The position numbers and the translations under genes were made by a program. A DNA stretch of 54,058 bases, from the NCBI GenBank assembly GCA_024280015.1, contig JAJRQY010000115.1, forward strand, positions 1 to 54,058. The letters run 5' to 3'. The notes under the pieces are model-generated. The model was not told the DNA's origin, ran no database searches, and worked only from the letters and a program-made list of their open reading frames with translations. Shown here piece after piece: positions 33,178 to 41,198 of the stretch. This DNA is from Actinomycetes bacterium (GTDB taxonomy: Bacteria; Actinomycetota; Acidimicrobiia; Acidimicrobiales; SZUA-35). Within the stretch, counting starts at the first letter, position 1. Each line of letters opens with the position of its first letter.

Positions 33178-34266
33178 ATGAAGCTGCCACCGATTCGTGT
33201 CCTCGACCTGACCGGGTCACCAGAAGAGATGGGCCAGACCCACGGCTCTGCCTATGGCGAACAGATTCGCCAGTACACCCAAGAGCGAGTCGAGCTTGCC
33301 AGCTCGGCCTTGTGGACTGGTGGTTCACTCAGCCAGGCCGACGTGCTGGAGATAGCCGAGGGCATGCTCGCCGCTCACGAATCATTCTCGCCCCCACTCC
33401 ATGCCGAGATGATGGCCATGGCCAAGGCTGCTGGCATCACGCCGGCCGAAGCAATCATTGTTGGCGGCTTCACTGACTTCATCGATACTGTCCGAGCCGA
33501 AGTTGGTGGCCAGGTCCCCGAATCGGTGCAAGAGGATGACTGCACTGCAGTCATCATTCCCGACCAGCGGGCCGATGGTGCAGGATTTCTGGCCCAGACA
33601 TGGGATATGCATGACAGTGCGACCAAGCATGTGATCTTGCTGCGAATCCAGCCTGATGATGCTCCGGCCTCCCTCATCTTCACCACCGGTGGCGCACTGG
33701 CCCAGCTCGGCATGAACGAGCATGGCGTCTGTGTTGGCATCAACAATCTGACAGCAACCGATGGCCAACGAGGGGTGACCTGGCCGACTGTTGTCCGTGA
33801 GGCTCTGAACCAGCAATCGGCAGCGGCAGCACGAGATGTGATCCTCAATGCTGACCTGGCTGGCGGTCACAACTTTCATCTCTTTGACGCCATGGGAGAT
33901 GGCTACAGCATCGAAGCAATGCCAACTGTTCGTCCGGTTGAAACGCTGGATCAAGCGGCCATTGTTCGAACCAATCACACCCTCAGCCCCGAGGCCGGTG
34001 AGGTCGAAGGTGCCAAGGCGCCAGAGATGATGGCGAGTTCGCGACTTCGATTGCAAACAGGAATTGACCTAGTCGACCGTGCGGGCATCACCGCAGATGA
34101 CCTGATGGAACTCACCCGAGAGCCAACGGCGATCTGCCAAGTCCCGGTCGAGCCCTATCACATCGAGTCCAGCGGGGCGGCCGTCATGCGACCAAAGACC
34201 AAGGAGTTCTGGGCCTGCTGGGGACAGCCAGCATGCAATGACTACCAACTCATCGAGTTCCCGTAG
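33178..34266 (+). CDS. C45 (acyl-CoA:6-APA acyltransferase-like) Ntn hydrolase
   Basis: Protein of 362 residues of the C45/AAT family, self-processing N-terminal-nucleophile hydrolases that cut or form amide bonds. The expected cleavage site is before Cys122 in EDDCTAVII, giving chains of about 121 and 241 residues; downstream FLAQTWDMHD and GMNEHGVCVGINNL match the family. In a GABA/polyamine operon an amidase acting on N-acyl-GABA or N-acyl-polyamine, in the place PuuD takes in the glutamylated pathway, is an attractive inference. Confidence 0.82.
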   Translation: MKLPPIRVLDLTGSPEEMGQTHGSAYGEQIRQYTQERVELASSALWTGGSLSQADVLEIAEGMLAAHESFSPPLHAEMMAMAKAAGITPAEAIIVGGFTDFIDTVRAEVGGQVPESVQEDDCTAVIIPDQRADGAGFLAQTWDMHDSATKHVILLRIQPDDAPASLIFTTGGALAQLGMNEHGVCVGINNLTATDGQRGVTWPTVVREALNQQSAAAARDVILNADLAGGHNFHLFDAMGDGYSIEAMPTVRPVETLDQAAIVRTNHTLSPEAGEVEGAKAPEMMASSRLRLQTGIDLVDRAGITADDLMELTREPTAICQVPVEPYHIESSGAAVMRPKTKEFWACWGQPACNDYQLIEFP

Positions 34267-34309
34267 CGGGATCTGTCGCTCCGCAACCCACTAGTGAAAT
34301 GAGGCTCCG

Positions 34310-34939
34310 GTGCCGGAGATCACCTACACCAATCTGAATGAAAAATACGCCGAGGCTCTCGCTGCTCTCGAACTCGTGGTCTTTCCTAGCATCGACCCTT
34401 CTGACCTGTATGACGAGGTTGAACTTCGTCGCCTAGCCCAGGTCTTTCCTGAAGGGAACTTCGTTGCCCTGGATGGGGACAAGCCAGTAGGAATGGGCCT
34501 TGGGGTACTTGTCGACTTCGACTTCGACCATTCCGAACACGCCCTCTCCGATGTGCTGGGCAGTGATGGGGTCAGCAACCATCACCTGGACAATGACTGG
34601 TACTACGGAACCGACATCAGTGTGCTCCCCGACTACCGAGGCCTAGGCATCGGCCGCCAGCTCTATCAGCTTCGCAAGGATGCCGTTCGCCGAATGGGCA
34701 AGAAAGGAATCGTGGCTGGCGGCGTCATCCCCGGCTACGCCGAACACCTGGGGCAGATGACAGCCGCTGAATACATCGACAAGGTCGTCGCTGGCGAGCT
34801 GTATGACTCGACGCTCTCATTCCAACTGAGCAATGGCTTTGAGACTCATGGGCCAATCCCCAACTATGTCATCGACGAGTCCGTTGGCCACAATGCAGTG
34901 CTCATTGCCTGGCCAAACCCCGATCTCGTTGATGCCTAA
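34310..34939 (+). CDS. GNAT-family N-acetyltransferase
   Basis: GNAT of 209 residues, transferring an acyl group from acyl-CoA to an amine. The acetyl-CoA pyrophosphate loop is RGLGIG (110-115) after the strand YYGTDISVLPDY. The start of the fold (VFPEGNFVALDGDKPVGMGLG) resembles the GNAT half of nitrilase-fused proteins such as YhcX, but no nitrilase is fused here. GTG start with GAGG upstream; 44 bp after the C45 gene and 3 bp before the oxidase gene. N-acylation of putrescine or another polyamine is inferred from context. Confidence 0.82.
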   Translation: MPEITYTNLNEKYAEALAALELVVFPSIDPSDLYDEVELRRLAQVFPEGNFVALDGDKPVGMGLGVLVDFDFDHSEHALSDVLGSDGVSNHHLDNDWYYGTDISVLPDYRGLGIGRQLYQLRKDAVRRMGKKGIVAGGVIPGYAEHLGQMTAAEYIDKVVAGELYDSTLSFQLSNGFETHGPIPNYVIDESVGHNAVLIAWPNPDLVDA

Positions 34940-34941
34940 CC

Positions 34942-36387
34942 ATGGCTGACGACAATCGCCACCGCTCGGGTCCAGTTTCGACGGAGCAGATCTCGCGACT
35001 GGTCGAAGGAGCAAAGCCGGCAGTGTTCTGGAGCGATCGCGACGACGCCCCCGATCCGACACCAAGCCTGGTTGGCAAGCACTCAGCCGATCTGGTCATC
35101 GTCGGAGGCGGCTTCAGCGGACTATGGGCTGCCCTGCAATCGTTGGAGGAGAATCCCAACCGTTCGGTGGTTGTACTCGAAGCCGAGAGCGTTGGCTTTG
35201 GAGCATCGTCTCGCAATGGCGGATTCTGCGACCCCTCCCTGACACACGGAGCGGCCAACGGCTATAGCCATTGGGCCAACGACATGCCGACCCTGCACCG
35301 TTTGGGTGAAGAGAACCTGGCGGGGATCGTCGACACCCTCACCCGGTATCGGATGAAGACTCCATGGTGGAAGGCGGCAGAAGTGAGCGCCGCCACCCAA
35401 GAATGGCAGATGGAAGAATTAGGGGACGCCGCCGAGCAAGCAGCGAGCCACGGCCACACTGCCACCCTCCTGGATCAAGAGGCAATGCGAGCCATCGCAG
35501 ACTCCCCCACCTATGTCGGTGGACTATCGAGCCACGAGATCCTGCTGGTCGATCCGGCCCGCTTGGTCTGGGACCTGAAGGTAGCTGTGGAGTCTTTGGG
35601 TGGAGTCATCCACGACCAGAGTCGGGTGACCGGGATCGAACCCGATGGCAGCAAGCTGATAGTTATGGCCGGAACGGGTTCGGCGGCTGGCATGATCAGC
35701 GCGGACAAGGTCATTGTGGCGACCAATGCTTGGGCCGAACCGGGCAAGTACATCCGTCACTATGTGCTTCCTATCTACGATCACGTCTTGATGACCGAAC
35801 CCCTGTCGGCCGAGCAACTCAGCTCCATCGGCTGGTCAGGCCGAGAAGGTTTGGCTGATAGCGGCAACCAATTTCACTACTACCGACTAACCGAAGACAA
35901 TCGCATCTTGTGGGGTGGCTATGACGCCAACTACTACTTCGGCAACGGCATGGGGCCGAAGTATGAAAATCTGACCGCTTCGCACGAACTCATTGCCGGT
36001 CACTTCTTCCAGAGCTTTCCTCAACTGGTAGGCCTTGGGTTCAGTCACCGATGGGCCGGTCCGATCGGCACGACCTCCAAGTTCGCCGCCGCATTCGGCA
36101 CTCGACACAAGGGTCGCCTGGCGTGGGTTGCTGGCTATACCGGTCTTGGGGTTGGGGCCTCACGCTTCGGAGCCCGTGTAGCGCTCGATCTGGTCGACGG
36201 CAAGACAACAGAGCGAACCGAGTTGGAAATGGTTCGCAAGAAGCCGATTCCAATTCCGCCCGAACCATTGCGCTACGCCGCTGTCCAACTTACTCGTCGG
36301 GCCATTGTGCGAGCCGATGCCAATCATGGCAAGCGTGGCCTATTGCTTCAGATTCTCGACCGATTTGGTGTTGGCTTCGATAGTTAG
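34942..36387 (+). CDS. FAD-dependent amine oxidoreductase (DAO/PuuB-like)
   Basis: Flavoprotein of 481 residues of the DAO family. Dinucleotide-binding GGGFSG (55-60) in DLVIVGGGFSGLWAAL, SVGFGASSRNGGFCDP after it, IVATNAWAEPGKYIR, and C-terminal GYTGLGVGASRFGARVALDL. This arrangement matches gamma-glutamylputrescine oxidase PuuB and related amine oxidases. No PuuA glutamylating enzyme is present, so an acylated amine made by the preceding GNAT is an alternative substrate. Last gene of the gabT operon. Confidence 0.85.
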   Translation: MADDNRHRSGPVSTEQISRLVEGAKPAVFWSDRDDAPDPTPSLVGKHSADLVIVGGGFSGLWAALQSLEENPNRSVVVLEAESVGFGASSRNGGFCDPSLTHGAANGYSHWANDMPTLHRLGEENLAGIVDTLTRYRMKTPWWKAAEVSAATQEWQMEELGDAAEQAASHGHTATLLDQEAMRAIADSPTYVGGLSSHEILLVDPARLVWDLKVAVESLGGVIHDQSRVTGIEPDGSKLIVMAGTGSAAGMISADKVIVATNAWAEPGKYIRHYVLPIYDHVLMTEPLSAEQLSSIGWSGREGLADSGNQFHYYRLTEDNRILWGGYDANYYFGNGMGPKYENLTASHELIAGHFFQSFPQLVGLGFSHRWAGPIGTTSKFAAAFGTRHKGRLAWVAGYTGLGVGASRFGARVALDLVDGKTTERTELEMVRKKPIPIPPEPLRYAAVQLTRRAIVRADANHGKRGLLLQILDRFGVGFDS

Positions 36388-36402
36388 AGTCGCCACCAAC
36401 GA

Positions 36403-36431
36403 ACGGCAAGCCATTTAGAGCATCTTGCCGT
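36403..36431. terminator. Hairpin at the end of two convergent genes
   Basis: ACGGCAAG (36403-36410) and CTTGCCGT (36424-36431) form a perfect 8-bp stem with a 13-nt loop. It lies between the FAD oxidase end and the M48 gene, covering the latter's stop. There is no T run, so a two-way terminator is only probable. Confidence 0.45.
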
Positions 36432-37269
36432 GGACATTCCAGCCAGTGGTTTCGATGTCAGCCAGGGGCTCGATGCGGCGAAATCCCACCGCGTGATCTG
36501 ACCAGAAGTTAACGAACTTCAACCAGAACCCATCCTTGTGGTCCTGAATCGAATCCCGATAGGCGTCAAAGTCAACATGTTGATACATACGCTTGCCAGC
36601 CATCAGAACCATCAGTGAGCGGGCGCCCGCCGGAGAATAGTAAGCAGCACATCGATCGGCGGTGTATTCCTGCGCCCGAACAACACTTCGTCCGACGAAG
36701 AGCAGACGGGGAATGGCCATGATGGCCATTCGCCATAGATTGACATGGCCACACTTCACATGTCCCAGTTCGTGGGCAAGAACGAAGTTCACTCCGTCGA
36801 AGTCACCATGTTCGTAGGCGATGTCGATGAGATCGCTAAAGATGACCACATAGGTTCGATGAACCTGGCACTTCGAGGCAAAGGCATTCAGGCCACCATT
36901 GCCATTGGCCAGGTACAGCCTTGGTATGTGCTCGATCTCCATCCGGGTAGCCATCGCATGGTAGGCGGCGTAGATTTCCGGGAGTTGGTTTGGGGTGATC
37001 TCGACACTGTTGGCGATCTGTTTCCAGTACATGAAACGGATCAGGACTACGCCCGCAAACACTGGTGCAACCAGGCCAATGAGCGCGGCTTCGGCCCATC
37101 CGGGAATCGGGGTTCCCTTCACCGTTGCGGCTATGGCGACGACCACTCCAACTACCGAGGCCAGGCCAGCGAGGACCAGCATTGGGATCTCGGCCCGGTG
37201 CCTGAGTTCGGCGACAGTTGGACCAGAAGAATGGAATTGGGTGGAGAGTGGGTCACTCTGGATCGTCAT
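36415..37269 (-). CDS. M48-family membrane metallopeptidase
   Basis: Zinc peptidase of 284 residues, HtpX/Ste24-like. Two N-terminal membrane helices (about 28-50 and 61-80) precede the catalytic domain with HELGH (166-170) in FVLAHELGHVKCGH; AQEYTADRCAAYYS supplies the third, Glu ligand. ATG 37269 is preferred because GGGGG precedes it at about 10 nt; an upstream in-frame ATG at 37305 lacks any ribosome site. Likely membrane protein quality control. Confidence 0.87.
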   Translation of the reverse strand: MTIQSDPLSTQFHSSGPTVAELRHRAEIPMLVLAGLASVVGVVVAIAATVKGTPIPGWAEAALIGLVAPVFAGVVLIRFMYWKQIANSVEITPNQLPEIYAAYHAMATRMEIEHIPRLYLANGNGGLNAFASKCQVHRTYVVIFSDLIDIAYEHGDFDGVNFVLAHELGHVKCGHVNLWRMAIMAIPRLLFVGRSVVRAQEYTADRCAAYYSPAGARSLMVLMAGKRMYQHVDFDAYRDSIQDHKDGFWLKFVNFWSDHAVGFRRIEPLADIETTGWNVHGKML

Positions 37270-37424
37270 TGCGGAACGCCCCCTTGTTGTCGGTTCGTGA
37301 TCCATGAATCAGTTGGACCATTGACGATCAAGCTAGACCTTGATTGGGGGGAGCGAACTGATCTTTCGGCCATCCGCACCTGGCCGAAAGGTATACGAAC
37401 TGCCATGAGCGCGACACAACTCCG

Positions 37425-38636
37425 CTATCCCAACGAGAACTTGTCGCGGTTCTGAGCGTTCAGGTGTCGTTCCGAATCCAACTGAGCCTGGTTGGCAAAG
37501 CGGTGGCCTGCATCCAAACCATCAACATTTGATACCGAAGTTCGAAGAGTCCCCAAGTTAGGGAACGCGTCTTCGAGCGCCTGTTCGACTGCTTGGGTCC
37601 GCTTGGCCAAGACCGGCAGTAAGTCCACACCAGTCTCCTGTTGGTGTGAGCCATGAGCTGCGGCCGTTGCCTCAGCTAGCCGCTCCCCGATCCGTCCCGC
37701 GAATCCGTACCAGAAGGCATTGCGCCACGACCGGGTCGTTGACTTGCCTTGCCAATCGGTCTTGGCTCCCGAAGCCAGAACGGCTCCGGTTCCTTGCAGC
37801 AAGAGTGAGGAGAAGAGAATTTCGACCAGGTGCAAGTCTGACTGATGGCCGATGAGTGTTGCGGTCTTACGACTCTGTCCCCAGACACACCGACAATTGT
37901 TAGCCTCGGCAACCCCAGCCAGAAGCATGAACTTAGCCTTGGCGTAGGGGTCGGAAATGTAGACCTTGCGACCTCCGGGAACATCCAAGGTGTCGGCCAG
38001 CAAAGCAACATCGATGGAGTACCGCGTGATCAATTCCTGCGCCTTAGCTGAGAAGGCTTCCGCTTCGTGCTCGTATTCGGAAGCCTCGGCCTTGGACAGC
38101 AGCGCATGGACCTTGGCCAACATGCCATCAGGTTCTCTTGTGGCAGAATCCGCCTTGTGGTTCCAGCTGGGCTGCGTGGGCAGGGCCTCAAAGATTGGCT
38201 GCGGTGCACCTTTCTCACAGACCATGGCCAGGAACGAAACGGCTAAGGCCAGCCGGGCCTGGTCCAGCTCCCCCAACCCGACCCGGTGACGGTGGCGGAA
38301 CTGAGGCCAAAACGGCCTGCCTGCATCCCACCAGGGTGTGATGGCACCTAGCGAGTCGGCCTGATCAGTCCAGAGCCGACCGGCGTGGGGATGCCAGTTG
38401 ACCCGGTTGAGGGCCAGAGCGTCGGCAAATACTGCACGGTCAATCGTGCCATCGTCTGGCGAGGAACGGATGATGTCTTCTGGATGCCAGCCCTTCTCCC
38501 AAGCCCGGTCAAGGCCCAAGGCCAGTTCGGCGATTGAGGGGAGGAGGTGGTCGTTGCTTAGTGACCTGTCGGCCAGAGTCTTATCAACCTGAGTACGGGG
38601 GTTTTTGACATGTGATGTCCGATGTCCTGACTGCAT
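37425..38636 (-). CDS. DUF2786 domain protein
   Basis: Protein of about 403 residues. A DUF2786 segment is clear in the middle (MLAKVHALLSKAEASEYEHEAEAFSAKAQELITRYSID), followed by a domain common in such proteins (KAKFMLLAGVAEANNCRCVW, LVEILFSSLLLQ, WRNAFWYGFAGRIGERL). The N-terminal 150 residues are not recognised. Start is uncertain: ATG 38636 is used; a TTG at 38675 would add 13 residues. Function unknown. It is followed by the M48 gene on the same strand. Confidence 0.75.
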   Translation of the reverse strand: MQSGHRTSHVKNPRTQVDKTLADRSLSNDHLLPSIAELALGLDRAWEKGWHPEDIIRSSPDDGTIDRAVFADALALNRVNWHPHAGRLWTDQADSLGAITPWWDAGRPFWPQFRHRHRVGLGELDQARLALAVSFLAMVCEKGAPQPIFEALPTQPSWNHKADSATREPDGMLAKVHALLSKAEASEYEHEAEAFSAKAQELITRYSIDVALLADTLDVPGGRKVYISDPYAKAKFMLLAGVAEANNCRCVWGQSRKTATLIGHQSDLHLVEILFSSLLLQGTGAVLASGAKTDWQGKSTTRSWRNAFWYGFAGRIGERLAEATAAAHGSHQQETGVDLLPVLAKRTQAVEQALEDAFPNLGTLRTSVSNVDGLDAGHRFANQAQLDSERHLNAQNRDKFSLG

Positions 38637-38761
38637 CTTCCGCTTACGATTTCTTCCAGATACTGTCAGTCCCAAATAGGTACAGCCGCTCCAAGGAAGT
38701 AGCTATCACCATAGGTGATGGGTCTGACACCACACCACTTCGCAGAAATACCGAATGCTCG

Positions 38762-38842
38762 TTGACAAAAAAGGCGGTGCCCTAGGCTAAAAAACGTTCC
38801 AATATGAACCGGAACGACCAGGCGGCTTCTCTCTAGGGAAGC
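38762..38842 (+). promoter_or_regulatory. Promoter and structured leader of the secreted-protein gene
   Basis: TTGACA (38762-38767) with TAGGCT 15 bp downstream is a plausible promoter. Two perfect stems follow: CGTTCC (38795-38800)/GGAACG (38811-38816) with a 10-nt loop, and GCTTC (38825-38829)/GAAGC (38838-38842) with an 8-nt loop. About 90 nt of transcribed leader would precede the GGAGG at the start of the next gene. Rest of 38637-38889 shows nothing else. Confidence 0.45.
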
Positions 38843-38889
38843 GAGTAATTGAGGAATTAGTTCAACCGACAACTTACGGAGGAAAGATT

Positions 38890-39300
38890 GTGAAGCCCGA
38901 ACCCGATAGTCGAGAAATGCAGACTGGTCGATCCCAAAGACTGAAGCTATTCACAGGATTCGCCTTGGTCCTAGCTCTCTTGGCCTCCTCTGTTGCACCG
39001 GTAGAGGCAGGGCCTGGCGGACGAAGCTACGTGCGAAGGTCGTCTTGGACAAGGACCTACTTCCGATCAATTCAGTCCTACGACTACGACAATGCCGAGT
39101 CCAGCGTCTCACCGCTCACCTGCAATCAGAGCCATCGTGTCGGTGTTACAGCTTCAGCCTCAGCTTCTGGGACGGTAAGCGGGCTTGTCCTGAGCGCCTC
39201 CACGACTCTCACCGTTGGCCTCAACTACTCCAACACCTTGTCAGCGTCGATCCAAGTACCAGCACGTAGATGCGGCCAGATTCGCTTTGGTGTCAAATAA
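38890..39300 (+). CDS. Secreted protein of unknown function
   Basis: Protein of 136 residues not recognised. The N-terminus has a basic stretch and a hydrophobic core (21-35) with likely cleavage after VEA40. The mature 96 residues contain an Arg/Tyr-rich part (SYVRRSSWTRTYFRSIQSYDYDN), a Ser/Ala/Thr-rich beta-like repeat region (VTASASASGTVSGLVLSAST), and two Cys (CNQSHR, RRCGQ). GTG start behind a strong GGAGG at 7 nt. The structured leader upstream suggests post-transcriptional control. A surface or extracellular role is all that can be said. Confidence 0.65.
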   Translation: MKPEPDSREMQTGRSQRLKLFTGFALVLALLASSVAPVEAGPGGRSYVRRSSWTRTYFRSIQSYDYDNAESSVSPLTCNQSHRVGVTASASASGTVSGLVLSASTTLTVGLNYSNTLSASIQVPARRCGQIRFGVK

Positions 39301-39464
39301 AGAAAAAAGTTCATCCGCCACCGGTGGTACACAAGCTACCGCGCCTACCGGGTCAGTCACCAATCGGCAATCACACATACAGGGTGGGTCATAAATGGGA
39401 TCTGGCCTAAGGCCAAAGGCAGCGACTGGCGTGCAACGTACCGACATGGCAGCTGGAGTTGCTA

Positions 39465-40412
39465 GTGAGCGTTCGTGGATTAATGACCGCTCTCGCCGCC
39501 ATCAGTCTGACAGCCTGCACTTCACCGTCAACAGGCGGCGAAGTGCAGGCCAGCGCTCCCGCCCCACCAGCTTTGGTCCGGGGCTACGCCCAGTATCAGT
39601 CCTTCCTCGTATCTGACTTGGAGGAGCGAACCCGGGAAGAATTCGAGATCGAGGACCTCATCACCCGGTGCATGAAGGAACAAGGTTTCGACTACGTGGC
39701 CCCGACCACAAGCGGCCCGTTGGTGGCGACGGTGCTGGATCAGATCGATCCCGATCTTGACTACTTCAGTAGGGACTACCGCCAACAGATGGGATTTGGC
39801 ATCAGCACCCTATGGGTCTACGGGATACGGTCGCGTATCTGGTCTGGCCCTGAAGCCCTGACATCCGGGTCAGACGTATCCAACGAGTATTTTTCCGCTC
39901 TCATGAACGAAGGCGGATGCCAAGAGACGGCCCTATCAGCTGTCAACGCCAATCAGCCAGCCTTCGAATTGACCGATGCCGAAGCCCAAGAGGAAGAACT
40001 CGTCGCTCAATTCACTCAACGTCTCTTCGCCAGCGAAGCAGCCCTTCGGGCCGATACCGCGTGGGTCTCCTGCGCACAATCGGAAGGCTATGACCAGTTC
40101 AGCTCAGTCGAGGACGTCGAGTCATACTTCTATGACCTGGTCGATCCCTCGGTGGTACTGATCTCGCCTGGTGAGCGAGCAGAGCCACTCGAACTCAGTG
40201 AGGAGGATGAACAATTTGAAGAACAAGCCAAAGATCAGTTGGAGGAAGCAGAACCATCAGAAATCGGCGACCAGTTCGACTATGACCTAGTCAGGAAGGT
40301 CGCCGCTGAAGAAATCCGAACGGCCAGTGACCTCTTCCACTGCGAAGTCAGCTACTACGTCGAAATTGGCCCGTACGCCTCACAACTCGCCTCAGAACTG
40401 GGACTTGACTAG
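39465..40412 (+). CDS. Lipoprotein of unknown function
   Basis: Predicted lipoprotein of about 315 residues. Signal VSVRGLMTALAAISLTAC ends in a lipobox (LTA-Cys). The mature part is acidic and mostly helical, with CMKEQGFDYV near residue 80 and a later paired CAQSEGYD segment: each is Cys-x-x-x-x-G-[FY]-[DE], a pattern common in actinobacterial secreted proteins of unknown role. A Glu-rich stretch (about 245-270) could be coiled coil. GTG 39465 is chosen because GGAG lies 6-7 nt upstream. Function unknown. Confidence 0.7.
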   Translation: MSVRGLMTALAAISLTACTSPSTGGEVQASAPAPPALVRGYAQYQSFLVSDLEERTREEFEIEDLITRCMKEQGFDYVAPTTSGPLVATVLDQIDPDLDYFSRDYRQQMGFGISTLWVYGIRSRIWSGPEALTSGSDVSNEYFSALMNEGGCQETALSAVNANQPAFELTDAEAQEEELVAQFTQRLFASEAALRADTAWVSCAQSEGYDQFSSVEDVESYFYDLVDPSVVLISPGERAEPLELSEEDEQFEEQAKDQLEEAEPSEIGDQFDYDLVRKVAAEEIRTASDLFHCEVSYYVEIGPYASQLASELGLD

Positions 40413-40483
40413 CCACCAGTCCTACAGCCGGGCCCATCTCGCCGGTCCTACCGTTCGCACCGAGCAAGCCGAGACTGACAGGC

Positions 40484-41194
40484 ATGCACGCCATCTCTCG
40501 CGTGACCGAGCGAATCGAACAGATCCAGACCAGGATCGCCGAACGGACCCCCGACACTGAGGGTCGTTTTGGTGCGGTTCTGGATGCCGAACTTCGCGCC
40601 GGATCTGACGGTAGCTTTCAACCCCCTCGGACCCTAGCTGCAGCCATCAGGCTGTCGACGTCGGCTCAGGTTGGGGCGCGACTCGGCGCAGGCAATCCGG
40701 TGCTTGGCATCTCGTCCTATGGTTCATCCGGATTCAGACCTCTCGGCGCAACCCCGGCCGAGGTCCGAGCACCCGGCAACTATGGGCCCCTCACCCCGCC
40801 AGCCGAACTGTCCAGCTTTGGCAATGGCACCATCCCCTCAACCGCTCTGGCACCAATCGGCGTCGGAGGACACCGCCTTTGGTCACCGGCCGCCCAATCC
40901 TTCCAACAGATGACGGCCGCCGCCCAGGCCGCAGGAGTCAATATTGGGGTGACCGACTCCTACCGTTCCATCGAGGGCCAGCGAGCCGTCGCGGCGGAGA
41001 AGGGCCTCTATAGCCAGGGCGGATTAGCTGCCACTCCCGGAACAAGCAATCACGGTTGGGGCATAGCCTTAGACCTTGATCTGGACAGTGAAGCCCAGGC
41101 CTGGATGCGAGCCAATGGTCCCCGTTTCGGCTTCGTCGAAGACGTGCCACGAGAGCCTTGGCACTGGACGTTCCGTCCAGCCAGCCTCTTCTAG
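40484..41194 (+). CDS. M15-family D-alanyl-D-alanine carboxypeptidase-like protein
   Basis: Protein of 236 residues. The C-terminal 110 residues form an M15/VanY peptidase domain with the zinc and catalytic pattern SYRSIEGQ, SNHGWGIALDLD (His and Asp ligands) and PWHWTF (catalytic His). Such enzymes trim peptidoglycan stem peptides. The N-terminal half is Pro/Gly-rich and low in complexity, and no signal peptide is visible, which resembles peptidases exported by non-classical or phage/flagellar routes. It ends 4 bp from the convergent hipA gene. Confidence 0.8.
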   Translation: MHAISRVTERIEQIQTRIAERTPDTEGRFGAVLDAELRAGSDGSFQPPRTLAAAIRLSTSAQVGARLGAGNPVLGISSYGSSGFRPLGATPAEVRAPGNYGPLTPPAELSSFGNGTIPSTALAPIGVGGHRLWSPAAQSFQQMTAAAQAAGVNIGVTDSYRSIEGQRAVAAEKGLYSQGGLAATPGTSNHGWGIALDLDLDSEAQAWMRANGPRFGFVEDVPREPWHWTFRPASLF

Positions 41195-41198
41195 TCAG

